Below are positions 25,818-33,473 of a stretch of DNA of 64,000 nt, piece after piece; within the stretch, counting starts at the first letter, position 1, and the number at the start of each line of letters is the position of its first letter. The stretch comes from Nocardiopsis sp. TSRI0078 (GTDB taxonomy: Bacteria > Actinomycetota > Actinomycetes > Streptosporangiales > Streptosporangiaceae). A program made the position numbers and the translations under genes. Under the pieces are notes generated by a model. It made no database searches. It worked only from the letters and a program-made list of their open reading frames with translations, and was not told where the DNA came from. The DNA lies in the NCBI RefSeq assembly GCF_001905145.1, contig NZ_LWLB01000002.1:128883-192882 (forward strand), read 5' to 3'.

Positions 25818-26495
25818 ATGACACCGGAGAACACCCCGTACCCGAAAGCGGACTTCCGCGAGCCCTCACCCTCGGGCTATCTCTACATCGCCCTGTCCGT
25901 GGCACCGCCGCGCGGGCCCCTCCCGCGCCGCAGCGCCGAGCGCGACGACGCCGTCCAGGAGTGCCTGTCCCTGGCATGGTCCCTGGCCGAGCGCGACGAC
26001 GTCCTGCGCGCCCGTGTCTTCGAGGCGGTCCTGATGCCACCGCTGAGGGGAGCCCCCGGGTTCGACGTCACCATGCTCGTGGAGGCCGCCTCGCCGGAGG
26101 ACCTGGAGGAGGTGCGCCGGGCCGCGGCCCCCGACAGGCTCGGCGCCGACCTGGTCATGCCCGCACGCAACCCCGTCCGGATCGGTGACACCGAACACCC
26201 CGCGGACGGCACCTACCTGTTCAACCACTTCCGCGCCGCCGACGGCGACACGGCCGCAGACGTGTGGGAGGAGCTGACCGGCTGGTACACGGCCAAGACC
26301 GGCGTCGACAACTCCACGCCCCTGCGTGCCCTGGAGGAGTCGCCCTTCCCCCTGGTCAACTACGCGCGCCTGCCCACGGGTGCGGTCTCCTTCCTGCTCA
26401 GGCAGCTCCCCCGACCCAGCTTCCACCGGTTCGTCCGCGCCAGGCTCAAGGCCAACGGCATGACCGCCCTGCCGGTGCTCTACCTCCCGGCCTGA
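25818..26495 (+). CDS. Conserved hypothetical protein
   Basis: A 225-residue soluble protein without a family I can name. Two alternating strand-helix halves (YLYIALSVAPP; FDVTMLVEAASPEDLEEV and TYLFNHFRAADGDTAADVWEELTGWY) suggest a duplicated alpha/beta ferredoxin-like (dimeric barrel) fold, but this is inference. No signal peptide or membrane segment. ATG at 25818 follows GAGGA. A palindrome sits in the promoter. It is followed by a MarR gene 160 bases downstream, which could regulate it. Confidence 0.6.
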   Translation: MTPENTPYPKADFREPSPSGYLYIALSVAPPRGPLPRRSAERDDAVQECLSLAWSLAERDDVLRARVFEAVLMPPLRGAPGFDVTMLVEAASPEDLEEVRRAAAPDRLGADLVMPARNPVRIGDTEHPADGTYLFNHFRAADGDTAADVWEELTGWYTAKTGVDNSTPLRALEESPFPLVNYARLPTGAVSFLLRQLPRPSFHRFVRARLKANGMTALPVLYLPA

Positions 26496-26636
26496 TCCGC
26501 TCCCGCGTATTCGCCCCCCGGGGAGCCACCGCACGCTACACCGTCCTGTGCGCCACCGGGCCCTGCGGACCCTGGACGGATCCGCCGCCCGCGCCGACAG
26601 GTGGGAGCCGCCTCCTGACCGCCGACCGGCCACGGC

Positions 26637-26651
26637 CCCGATAGCATCGGG
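26637..26651. promoter_or_regulatory. Palindrome overlapping the MarR promoter
   Basis: CCCGAT-AGC-ATCGGG is a perfect 15-base palindrome that contains a TAGCAT -10-like hexamer (26642-26647) only seven bases before the ATG at 26655. The message is therefore probably leaderless and the site a likely autoregulatory operator. Confidence 0.5.
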
Positions 26652-26654
26652 CCC

Positions 26655-27158
26655 ATGAACCAGGAGGTGGCCGGCCGTGACGGGTCCGGCGGCGAGACGC
26701 GTATGCCGGACCGCGCACTGGTCGAGGGGGCGCTGCGCTTCGTGCCCCTGATCGAGGCCTACTACCGGCGCGCCCACTCCGAGATGCCCGAGGACCTGCG
26801 CCGGCTGTTCACCGAGAACCGCCTCACCGCCCGGCACGGAGCGGTACTGGCACAGCTCTCCCACGGACAGGAACTCGGCGTGAGCGAGCTGTCCTCCCGC
26901 CTGGACGTGGGGCTTTCCACCGTCAGCGAGCTGGTCGGCGACCTGTCCCGGGCGGGCCTGGTGGAGCGCCGCAACGACCCCGCCAACCGGCGGCGCGTCC
27001 TGGTCTCCCTGGCCCGGGAGCACCGCGAGCTCATGCGCGCCTTCGTGGAACGCAGGGCCCGGCCGCTGCTGCGGACCTTCGAGCGGCTCTCCCCGAGCCA
27101 GAGGGAGGGGTTCGCCGCGGGACTGGAGGCCTGGGCCCACGAACTGCACGGCGGCTGA
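26655..27158 (+). CDS. MarR-family transcriptional regulator
   Basis: A 167-residue winged-helix regulator. The recognition helix region is LGVSELSSRLDVGLSTVSELVGDLSRAGLVERR followed by the wing DPANRRRVLVSL, about residues 75-120; flanking helices provide the dimer interface. Ligand and targets unknown. ATG at 26655 lies just after a palindrome, suggesting autoregulation. It could also control the hypothetical gene upstream. Confidence 0.88.
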   Translation: MNQEVAGRDGSGGETRMPDRALVEGALRFVPLIEAYYRRAHSEMPEDLRRLFTENRLTARHGAVLAQLSHGQELGVSELSSRLDVGLSTVSELVGDLSRAGLVERRNDPANRRRVLVSLAREHRELMRAFVERRARPLLRTFERLSPSQREGFAAGLEAWAHELHGG

Positions 27159-27325
27159 GGCCCTCACCCTCCACCGGCCCCGTCCGGCGCGGCGCCGTTC
27201 TCCGCCCGGCCGCCGGTGGCATCGTGGGCACGGGGCGCGCGACGGGTTCCGCCGGGGGACCCGGAGGCGGCGCACCGCCGGCCCGCCTCTTCGGCACCGC
27301 GGCCCTTCCGGACACGAGGACCTGC

Positions 27326-27817
27326 ATGGGAACGGGAAGAGGGAGCGAGGGGCACGGCCCCCGGCTGGGCCGCTCGCTGGCTGCCACGGCCCTGATCGGT
27401 ACCGGCCTGATGGCCGCGGTCGACGAGATCGTCTTCCACCAGATCCTGGCCTGGCACCACTTCTACGACCGCTCCACCCCGATGGTGGCGCTGATGTCCG
27501 ACGGGCTGCTGCACGCCGGCGAACTCGTCGCGCTGGTCGCGGGCTTCTTCCTCCTCGCCGACCTGTGCCGTCGGCGCGCCCTGCACCGGCGTGCCGCGTG
27601 GGCTGGGCTGCTGCTGGGCCTGGGCGGCTTCCAGCTGTTCGACGGCGTCATCGATCACAAGGTGCTGCGACTGCACCAGATCCGCTACGGCGTCGACCTG
27701 CTGCCCTACGACCTGGCGTGGAACGGCGCCGCCGTACTGCTGCTGACCGCCGGAGCGCTCACGGCCTGGTGGGCGCGCCGCGCCCCCGGTACCGGCCGCC
27801 CGACCGCACCGCGATGA
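27326..27817 (+). CDS. DUF2243 membrane protein
   Basis: A 163-residue membrane protein with four hydrophobic segments. It carries the DUF2243 hallmarks: TGLMAAVDEIVFHQILAWHH near the start, SDGLLHAGELVAL, FQLFDGVIDHKVLRLHQIR and a final YDLAWNG segment; the conserved His and Asp residues in the membrane suggest metal or heme contact. Start set at ATG 27326; the upstream in-frame extension is Gly/Pro-rich. It overlaps the CtaG gene by four bases (ATGA), a pairing known in actinomycetes and proteobacteria. Confidence 0.8.
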   Translation: MGTGRGSEGHGPRLGRSLAATALIGTGLMAAVDEIVFHQILAWHHFYDRSTPMVALMSDGLLHAGELVALVAGFFLLADLCRRRALHRRAAWAGLLLGLGGFQLFDGVIDHKVLRLHQIRYGVDLLPYDLAWNGAAVLLLTAGALTAWWARRAPGTGRPTAPR

Positions 27818-28689
27818 GCCCGTCCCACCCCGTCCACGAGGGCGCCGGGGCGTCCCTTCCCGGCTGGGGACTCGCGGCGGCCCTGGCCCTGCTCGCCCTC
27901 GCCCTGTCCGCCTACGCCGTCGCGGCACGACGGGCACGGCGCGCACCGCGCGGCTGGAGCGGCCTGCGCACGGCCTCCTTCGCCCTGGGAGTGGCGCTGC
28001 TGGCCGCCGCCCTCGTGCCGTCCCTGGCGCACACCGCCCACCACGATCCGCGCGTCCACATGCTCCAGCACCTGCTCATCGGCATGTACGCACCCCTGGC
28101 GCTGGTCATGGCCGCGCCCCTCACCCTGGCCCTGCGCACCCTGCCGACCGCCCGGCGCCGCCCGGTGGCCCGTGTGCTGCGCAGCCGACCGCTGCACGTC
28201 TTGGGCCATCCGGCCACCGCCCTGCTGCTCGACACCGGCGGCCTCTACCTGGTCCACCTCACTCCCGTGCACGCGGCCGCACAGACCCACCCGGCGGTAC
28301 ACGCCCTGGTCCACCTGCACTACCTCGCCGCCGGATACCTGTTCGCCTGGTCCGTCGCCGGACCCGACCCCGCACCGCGCCGCCCCGGCACGGCCACCCG
28401 CCTCACCGCCCTGATCCTGGCCGTCGCCGCGCACTCGTTCCTGGCCAAACTCCTCTACGCCCACCCTCACACCTGGCCGCCGGGGGCCGAGCACACCGCC
28501 CTGGCGGGCGAGGCCGCCCAGCTCATGTACTACGGCGGCGACCTGGCCGAACTGCTCCTGGCCGTGGCCCTGTTCGCCGCCTGGTACCGCCGCCGGTCCC
28601 GCACCCCCCGTCCTCCTGCGGCCGCCTCCCCGCCGAACCGACGGCCCCATGCGAGCGGTGACCCGCAAGAACGGTCGGCGCCCCGGTAA
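27814..28689 (+). CDS. ctaG: Cytochrome c oxidase assembly protein CtaG (caa3-CtaG family)
   Basis: A 291-residue polytopic protein of the caa3_CtaG family, needed for assembly of the copper centre of cytochrome caa3-type oxidase in Bacillus. Seven hydrophobic segments; conserved His-rich motifs are SLAHTAHHDPRVHMLQHLLIG, LVHLHYLAAGYLFAW and MYYGGDLAELLLA. It is translationally coupled to DUF2243. No oxidase subunit genes are nearby, so it may serve an oxidase encoded elsewhere. The last ~35 residues are low-complexity. Confidence 0.85.
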   Translation: MSPSHPVHEGAGASLPGWGLAAALALLALALSAYAVAARRARRAPRGWSGLRTASFALGVALLAAALVPSLAHTAHHDPRVHMLQHLLIGMYAPLALVMAAPLTLALRTLPTARRRPVARVLRSRPLHVLGHPATALLLDTGGLYLVHLTPVHAAAQTHPAVHALVHLHYLAAGYLFAWSVAGPDPAPRRPGTATRLTALILAVAAHSFLAKLLYAHPHTWPPGAEHTALAGEAAQLMYYGGDLAELLLAVALFAAWYRRRSRTPRPPAAASPPNRRPHASGDPQERSAPR

Positions 28690-28762
28690 GCCCGGAGCCC
28701 CCGTCGGCGGTGCCGTTCCCCGGGCCTGCGCCGTGCCGTCCGGACATCCCCGCGGACATGGT

Positions 28763-28800
28763 GAGGGCCCGCACCTCCCGTCCGGGACGTACGGGCCCTC
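28763..28800. terminator. Bidirectional terminator hairpin
   Basis: GAGGGCCCG (28763-28771) pairs perfectly with CGGGCCCTC (28792-28800); the loop contains a second small CCCG/CGGG stem. It lies between the convergent ctaG and the small peptide gene. Confidence 0.6.
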
Positions 28801-28843
28801 GTCCGCCCAGGCCTCACCTGGTGCGCACCGACGCCTCAGTTCC

Positions 28844-29029
28844 TCACAGGCCCCCGCCGAAGACGTTGCCGATGAGGCTGCCGATGAGGCCGTTCGAACC
28901 GCCGACGCCGCCGAGGAGGCCGCCGGCCGACTCCCCGAGGGCGGCGGCCGCGGCGGGGCTGGTGGCGGCGAGAGCGCCGACCAGGGCCAGGGCGAAGACG
29001 GTCAGCATCCGGTGGCTGGTGCTCTTCAT
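28844..29029 (-). CDS. Small secreted Gly-rich peptide
   Basis: A 61-residue protein: a Sec signal peptide (basic MKSTSHR, hydrophobic VFALALVGALAA, cleavage probably after SPAAAAA) and a mature part of about 31 residues that is Gly/Leu/Ile-rich (GGLLGGVGG, NGLIGSLIGNVFGG), lacking Cys. It could be a surface-active peptide, a bacteriocin-like peptide or a structural secreted peptide. It is not a chaplin: the Cys pair and chaplin core are absent. ATG 29029 has no strong ribosome site. The upstream region on the minus strand is AT-rich with GAAAGT repeated at two places. No processing or immunity gene is adjacent. Confidence 0.6.
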   Translation of the reverse strand: MKSTSHRMLTVFALALVGALAATSPAAAAALGESAGGLLGGVGGSNGLIGSLIGNVFGGGL

Positions 29030-29259
29030 GGCGAACCCATCACTTTCGGTGTCTGAATGTGACTTTCAGTTACTGATGATGTCCGTGAGTGAAGGCCTCG
29101 AAACCCCGGCCTGCCGAAGGATTCGGAATCCGCAACCACATCTGACCAGGGTGAAGACACAGATAAGCCATGCCGTGCCGCCGTCGAACCATCGGGTGGC
29201 GACCCCTCCGCGGAACCGGGCCGCGTGCACACCCCCTGGCCGAACGCGGCGCCCGCGCC

Positions 29260-29289
29260 TATCCTGGAGCCATGTTCCAGCGACATTAA
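29260..29289 (+). promoter_or_regulatory. Candidate leader mini-ORF upstream of the MFS pump
   Basis: A TATCCT -10-like hexamer (29260-29265) is followed six bases later by ATG TTC CAG CGA CAT TAA (29272-29289), encoding MFQRH. It would be a leaderless five-codon ORF 87 bases before the pump start. The remaining part of 29030-29376 shows no other gene, only GC-rich sequence able to form alternative stems. Confidence 0.3.
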
Positions 29290-29376
29290 GTCCTTCACCG
29301 GTCCTCGGTCCGAGCACGCGGCCCACCGGACGCACCCCGTCCCCGGTGCCCCCTTCCGCTCGACCGAAAGACCTCC

Positions 29377-30612
29377 ATGACCACCCTGCCCCCGCGCGCG
29401 TCCCACGCGCGCGCCACCCGCCTGACCCGACCCCTGTACGCCTACGCGGCACTGGGGGAGTTCGTCCTCCTCTACCCGCTGTACGCGGTCCTGTTCGATC
29501 AGACCGGCCTGTCCGTCGCCCAGATCAGCTCGTTGTTCGTGGTCTGGTCCCTGACCTCCGTCGCGGTGTCCGTGCCCGCCGGGGCCTGGGCGGACGTGGT
29601 GCCCCGCCGCCACCTGCTGGCCGCCGCACCGCTCCTGTCCGCCGCCGGGTTCACGCTGTGGCTGCTCTGGCCCGGCTACTGGGCCTTCGCCGCGGGCTTC
29701 GTCCTGTGGGGCGCGGGCGGCGCCCTGGCCTCCGGGGCCCTGGAGGCCCTCGTCTACACCGAACTCGGCCACCGGGGCGCCACCGGCCGCTATGCCCAGG
29801 TCATGGGTGTGGCCCGCGCCCTGGAGGTGGCCTTCGTCGGAGCCTCCACCCTGCTGGCGGTCCCCGTCATGGCCCACGGCGGCTACGCCGCGGTCGGCGC
29901 GGGCAGCGTCGCCGCCTGCGTGCTGTGCGCCCTGGCCGCGCTGGCCCTGCCCGAACACCGCACCGACACGGCGGCCACCGACGCCGGCGTCTCCGAAGAC
30001 GGCGAGGAGGGGTCCTCCGGCTACCGGGCCGTCCTGCGCGAGGGACTGTCCCAGGCCCGCTCCAGCCGCCGGGTGCGCGGCGCGATCATCCTGGTGGTCG
30101 TGGTCTCCTCCTTCTGGATGATGCTGGAGGAGTACGTCCCCCTGCTGGCCGTCGAGACCGGCGTCCCCACCGACACGGTGCCCGTCGTGGTGCTGGTGGT
30201 GTGGGTGTGCGTCACCGTCGGCGGCCTGAGCGCCGGACCCGCCTCCCGCCTGCCCGCGGGGGCCTTCGCCCTCCTGCTGGGCCTGGCCGCGCCCGCCGTC
30301 GCCGTCGGCGCCCTGGTCGCGGGCCTGCCGGGATGGGTGCTGATCGGCGCGGGATTCGGTGTGTGCCAGGCGGCGGGCGTGGTCGCCGACGCCCGCCTGC
30401 AGGACCGCATCACCGGCTCCGGCCGGGCCACGGTCACCTCGGTGGCCGCACTGGGCACCGACGCCCTCACCACGGTCTCCTACCTGCTGTACGCGGGGGT
30501 GTTCACCCTGACAGACCACAGCACCGCCTTCGCGCTGTTCGCCCTCCCCTACCTGGTGGCGGCACTGGTCCTGGGCCGGGGCCGCGCCGGGAGGGCCGCG
30601 GCGCACACCTGA
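29377..30612 (+). CDS. MFS transporter (efflux-type)
   Basis: A 411-residue major-facilitator protein with 12 hydrophobic segments and a soluble loop at ~205-225 in the middle (EHRTDTAATDAG). Loop 2-3 is ADVVPRRHLL. The general layout resembles actinobacterial drug/metabolite exporters; substrate unknown. ATG 29377 sits 7 bases after GAAAGACCTCC. A candidate mini-ORF upstream could link expression to ribosome stalling (speculative). Ended by a strong hairpin at 30632. Confidence 0.8.
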   Translation: MTTLPPRASHARATRLTRPLYAYAALGEFVLLYPLYAVLFDQTGLSVAQISSLFVVWSLTSVAVSVPAGAWADVVPRRHLLAAAPLLSAAGFTLWLLWPGYWAFAAGFVLWGAGGALASGALEALVYTELGHRGATGRYAQVMGVARALEVAFVGASTLLAVPVMAHGGYAAVGAGSVAACVLCALAALALPEHRTDTAATDAGVSEDGEEGSSGYRAVLREGLSQARSSRRVRGAIILVVVVSSFWMMLEEYVPLLAVETGVPTDTVPVVVLVVWVCVTVGGLSAGPASRLPAGAFALLLGLAAPAVAVGALVAGLPGWVLIGAGFGVCQAAGVVADARLQDRITGSGRATVTSVAALGTDALTTVSYLLYAGVFTLTDHSTAFALFALPYLVAALVLGRGRAGRAAAHT

Positions 30613-30631
30613 GGAAAAGCACACCGGGCAG

Positions 30632-30653
30632 GGCGCCGGAAGAGACCGGCGCC
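30632..30653 (+). terminator. Intrinsic terminator of the MFS gene
   Basis: GGCGCCGG (30632-30639), six-base loop, CCGGCGCC (30646-30653), then TTCTC. Perfect eight-base stem 20 bases after the stop codon. Confidence 0.75.
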
Positions 30654-30788
30654 TTCTCGGGAAGGGGGCCGAACCCGACGGCGCCCGCGTGCGTCTTCCC
30701 TGTAGCCGGGCGTTGAGCGCCCGGCACCGCGGCGGGCCCACGTCCGCCGCGCCGTACCGTGCCCGGGGACGGCGGGCCACGGTGCATC

Positions 30789-30822
30789 CGGGCCGCAGGT
30801 GAGAGGGACCGCCTGCGGCCCG
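30789..30822. repeat. Perfect hairpin upstream of the hydrolase gene
   Basis: CGGGCCGCAGG (30789-30799) and CCTGCGGCCCG (30812-30822), 11-base arms with a 12-base loop, about 50 bases before the probable promoter of the next gene. It may be a second terminator insulating the hydrolase from the MFS transcript. Confidence 0.55.
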
Positions 30823-30889
30823 TCCGCCCCCACCGGTGTGCCCCTCCCGGTGAAAGCGCCTCTTGCGCGCGTGAATAGCATCGGTTCTT

Positions 30890-31735
30890 GTGGCACACCA
30901 GACGACGAACACCGCGGGCAGCGACGGCCCGGGCACCGCCCCCGTGCACGGGATCAGCGTCACCTACACCGACCGCGGAGCCGGATACCCCGTCCTCTTC
31001 ATCCACGGCCACCCCTTCGACCGCACCATGTGGGAACCGCAGGTCCGGGCACTGGCCGGGCGCGGCTACCGGGTGATCGTCCCCGACCTGCGCGGGTACG
31101 GGCGCAGCACCGTCGTGCCCGGAACCACCAACCTGGACACCTTCGCCCGCGACCTGTCCGCGCTCCTGGACCACCTGGGCCTGGACGTGGTGAGCGCGGT
31201 GGGGCTGTCGATGGGCGGCCAGATCGCCCTCGAGCTGTACCGGCTCTTCCCCGACAGGATCGACTCGCTGACCCTGGCCGCCACCAACCCCCGCCCCGAG
31301 ACCGACAAGGGCAGGGCCGCCCGCGCGGCGCTGGCCGAGCGGCTGCGTTCGGAGGGCATGCGCGGCTACGCCGACGAGATGCTCGTGGGCATGATGACCG
31401 CCGACAACGCGCGGGACATGCCCGAGGTGGCCGACCACGTGCGCGCCATGATGTACGCGACCCCGCCCGAGGGCGCGGCGGCCGCGCTGCTGGGCCGTGC
31501 CCGACGCCAGGACTACGTCCCCCTGCTGCGCAGGGTGTCCGCACCGACCCTGCTGGTGGGGGGCCAGCACGACAGGTTCACCCCGCCCGGCTTCACCGAG
31601 TCCATGCACGTGATGGTCCCCGACTCGGTCGTGGAGATCATCGAGGGAGCCGGGCACCTGCCCAACCTGGAACGGCCGGAGCGGTTCAACGAGGTGCTGC
31701 GCCGGTTCCTGGACCGCTGCCGCGCCCGCGTCTAG
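30890..31735 (+). CDS. Alpha/beta-hydrolase
   Basis: A 281-residue alpha/beta-hydrolase fold enzyme. Oxyanion strand LFIHGHPFDRTMW, nucleophile elbow GLSMGGQ (Ser), acid near GGQHDRFTPP and catalytic His in EGAGHLPNLERPERF. Similar to esterases and 3-oxoadipate enol-lactonase-like proteins; substrate unknown. The GTG at 30890 follows a TAGCAT -10-like hexamer (30876-30881) by eight bases, so the transcript may be leaderless. The stop overlaps that of the convergent VOC gene by four bases. Confidence 0.85.
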   Translation: MAHQTTNTAGSDGPGTAPVHGISVTYTDRGAGYPVLFIHGHPFDRTMWEPQVRALAGRGYRVIVPDLRGYGRSTVVPGTTNLDTFARDLSALLDHLGLDVVSAVGLSMGGQIALELYRLFPDRIDSLTLAATNPRPETDKGRAARAALAERLRSEGMRGYADEMLVGMMTADNARDMPEVADHVRAMMYATPPEGAAAALLGRARRQDYVPLLRRVSAPTLLVGGQHDRFTPPGFTESMHVMVPDSVVEIIEGAGHLPNLERPERFNEVLRRFLDRCRARV

Positions 31736-32121
31736 GGGCGCTGCTGCACCGACCACCGGTTCCCGTCGGGGTCGGTGAAGAACACGAAGGAGTTCCACCC
31801 CTCGCCGCGGCCCTCCGCCAGAGCGCCGTCCTCGGTGAAGTGCTGTACCGGCGAGACCCGCGCCCCGTGTGCGAGCAGGTGGGCGCGCGCGGCCTCCACG
31901 TCCTCCACCACCAGTTGGGCGGAGAGCGAGCCGGGCTCGCCGTGCTGGACCTGGCGGCCGAGCACGACGGAGCACCCCGAACCCGGCGGGGTCAGCTGGA
32001 CCGTGCGGCCGTCCCCCTCGCCCTCGTCGAAGTCGGCCGCGAAGCCGATCCCGGTGTAGAACTCCTTGGCCCGTGCCACGTCCTCCACCGGGGCGACGAC
32101 CACTTCGAGCTTCCAGTCCAT
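31732..32121 (-). CDS. VOC/glyoxalase-fold protein
   Basis: A 129-residue vicinal-oxygen-chelate protein with two beta-alpha-beta-beta-beta units: LEVVVAPVEDVARAKEFYTGIGF and the second unit beginning LSAQLVVEDVEAARAHLLAHGARV, ending FFTDPDGNRWSVQQ. Family members are glyoxalases, dioxygenases or antibiotic-binding proteins. The strong SAQLVVEDVEA pattern recurs in uncharacterised actinobacterial members. ATG 32121. It is upstream of nothing on its strand until the convergent hydrolase; own promoter in 32122-32250. Confidence 0.85.
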   Translation of the reverse strand: MDWKLEVVVAPVEDVARAKEFYTGIGFAADFDEGEGDGRTVQLTPPGSGCSVVLGRQVQHGEPGSLSAQLVVEDVEAARAHLLAHGARVSPVQHFTEDGALAEGRGEGWNSFVFFTDPDGNRWSVQQRP

Positions 32122-32250
32122 GACGGCCTCCGGATCTGTCGGGGGGAACCCCTGGACGGCTCCCGCCCCCAGTCTGTCCGACGGTGGTGACACTCGGCGG
32201 CCGCACCGGCGCACCGGCCGCCCAGGCAGGGGGACGGGGGCTTTCACCCC

Positions 32251-32272
32251 GCGCCGGCCACGGGGCCGGCGC
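32251..32272. terminator. GC-rich hairpin, second of a tandem pair
   Basis: GCGCCGGCC (32251-32259), four-base loop, GGCCGGCGC (32264-32272). Perfect nine-base arms; with the hairpin at 32294 it makes a double terminator for the leftward AraC-type gene. Confidence 0.5.
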
Positions 32273-32293
32273 GCCATGGGGGCGTGCCCGTGC

Positions 32294-32317
32294 GGCCCCG
32301 GCCGCGGGGCCGGGGCC
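32294..32317. terminator. GC-rich hairpin after the AraC/GyrI-like gene
   Basis: GGCCCCGGCC (32294-32303), four-base loop, GGCCGGGGCC (32308-32317). It starts 24 bases past the stop codon at 32341, on the downstream side of that gene. Confidence 0.6.
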
Positions 32318-32340
32318 ACACGAACACCGGCCGGACGGTC

Positions 32341-33213
32341 TCAGGCCCGCTCGACGGGCAGCCACAGCTCACCCTCGGCGGAGGTGGGGTCCTGCCCGTA
32401 GTCCACCCTCAGGATCGAGGGCCCCTCCTTGGTCCGGTAGGAGGGGTGGGAGGGGAACCACTGCGCGAACGCGTCCGCCCACATCCGCTGCAGGGACTCG
32501 GGGAAACTCCCCGAGGAGCCCTCGAAGGGGAAGACCACCCAGGTACCGGCGGGCACCTGGAGGACCTCCATCCCCTCCGGGGCGGGCGAGGAGGTGGCCG
32601 CCGCCTGGTAGTAGTCCAGCTCGCTGCCCTCCTCCCACGACGGGTCGACGTTCGCGGTCACCGACAGGACACCGCGCGGCTCCTGGTCGGACAGCTCCGC
32701 CAGCTTCCGGTGAACGTCCCTGCCCAAGCCCCGGACGAACTCGGTGATGGCCGGGTTCTCCCCCTCATGCACCAGCGGCACCCTGGCCCCGGGCCCCACG
32801 AGGCGGAGGGCCTCCTTGTCCACGATCCGGTAACGCATGGTGGTGCTCCCTTCGACGGTCAGACGAAACGTCATCCTCGGTTGGGAGTTGAGCACCGCGC
32901 CGGTCCTGCGGGCCTCGCCGGGCCCCACGCCGTGCATGGCGCGAAACGCCCGGGCGAAGGCCTCCGCCGACCCGTAGCCGTGACGGACCGCGACGTCGAG
33001 CAGGCTGTCCCCGCCCCGCAGCACCTCGGTGCCCGCGAGCGTGAGCCTGCGCCGCCGCACGTACTCCGACAGGGGCATCCCCGCCAGCGCCGAGAACAGG
33101 CGGCGGAAGTGGTGCTCGGAGGTGAGCGCGATACGCGCCATCTCCGCCACGTCCACCGGTGCCCCGGGGTCCTCCTCGACCTTCTCCAGCGCCCGGTTGA
33201 GCCGGTCCAGCAT
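32341..33213 (-). CDS. AraC-family regulator with GyrI-like effector domain
   Basis: A 290-residue two-domain regulator like Rob/BltR-type proteins. N-terminal AraC double helix-turn-helix (about residues 5-100: DVAEMARIALTSEHHFRRLF, then SLLDVAVRHGYGSAEAFARAF) and C-terminal GyrI-like small-molecule-binding domain (about 130-290: YRIVDKEALRLVG, ELDYYQAAAT, GTWVVFPFEG, EGELWLPV). Such proteins sense hydrophobic drugs or cationic peptides. The ATG at 33213 has GGAGG five bases upstream. Divergent from the eRF1-like gene; 260-base gap with promoters. Confidence 0.9.
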   Translation of the reverse strand: MLDRLNRALEKVEEDPGAPVDVAEMARIALTSEHHFRRLFSALAGMPLSEYVRRRRLTLAGTEVLRGGDSLLDVAVRHGYGSAEAFARAFRAMHGVGPGEARRTGAVLNSQPRMTFRLTVEGSTTMRYRIVDKEALRLVGPGARVPLVHEGENPAITEFVRGLGRDVHRKLAELSDQEPRGVLSVTANVDPSWEEGSELDYYQAAATSSPAPEGMEVLQVPAGTWVVFPFEGSSGSFPESLQRMWADAFAQWFPSHPSYRTKEGPSILRVDYGQDPTSAEGELWLPVERA

Positions 33214-33433
33214 GGTGCCTCCCTCCTTCACCACCGACGTTAGGGACACGGAACCCCGCCGACCCCGACAGTTGGGGACCCTTTCCGGTCAGGCACCACT
33301 GTCTCCCGCCCCACTGGGTAGGGGCCACGTCCAAGGCCAGGAAATCCTTGGGCAAGGAGCGTGTCTGTATCGACGTGGCGCGCTCGGCGTGAGCAGCATG
33401 GACCCCGAGGATGGCCCGCAGACCGACCCCGAG

Positions 33434-33473
33434 AAGGAGGTGAGCGGGGCGGGGACACACGCCCCGCGGATAC
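33434..33473 (+). promoter_or_regulatory. Ribosome site separated from its start by a hairpin
   Basis: AAGGAGG (33434-33440) is a near-consensus ribosome site but 33 bases from the ATG at 33474. In between GCGGGGCG (33444-33451) and CGCCCCGC (33460-33467) form a perfect stem. Folding would reduce the effective spacing to about nine bases. Confidence 0.5.

Noticed and set aside
28844-29029. Chaplin or rodlin identity for the small secreted peptide
   Set aside because: No chaplin core, no Cys pair and no rodlin repeat; only the signal peptide and Gly-rich composition are shared.
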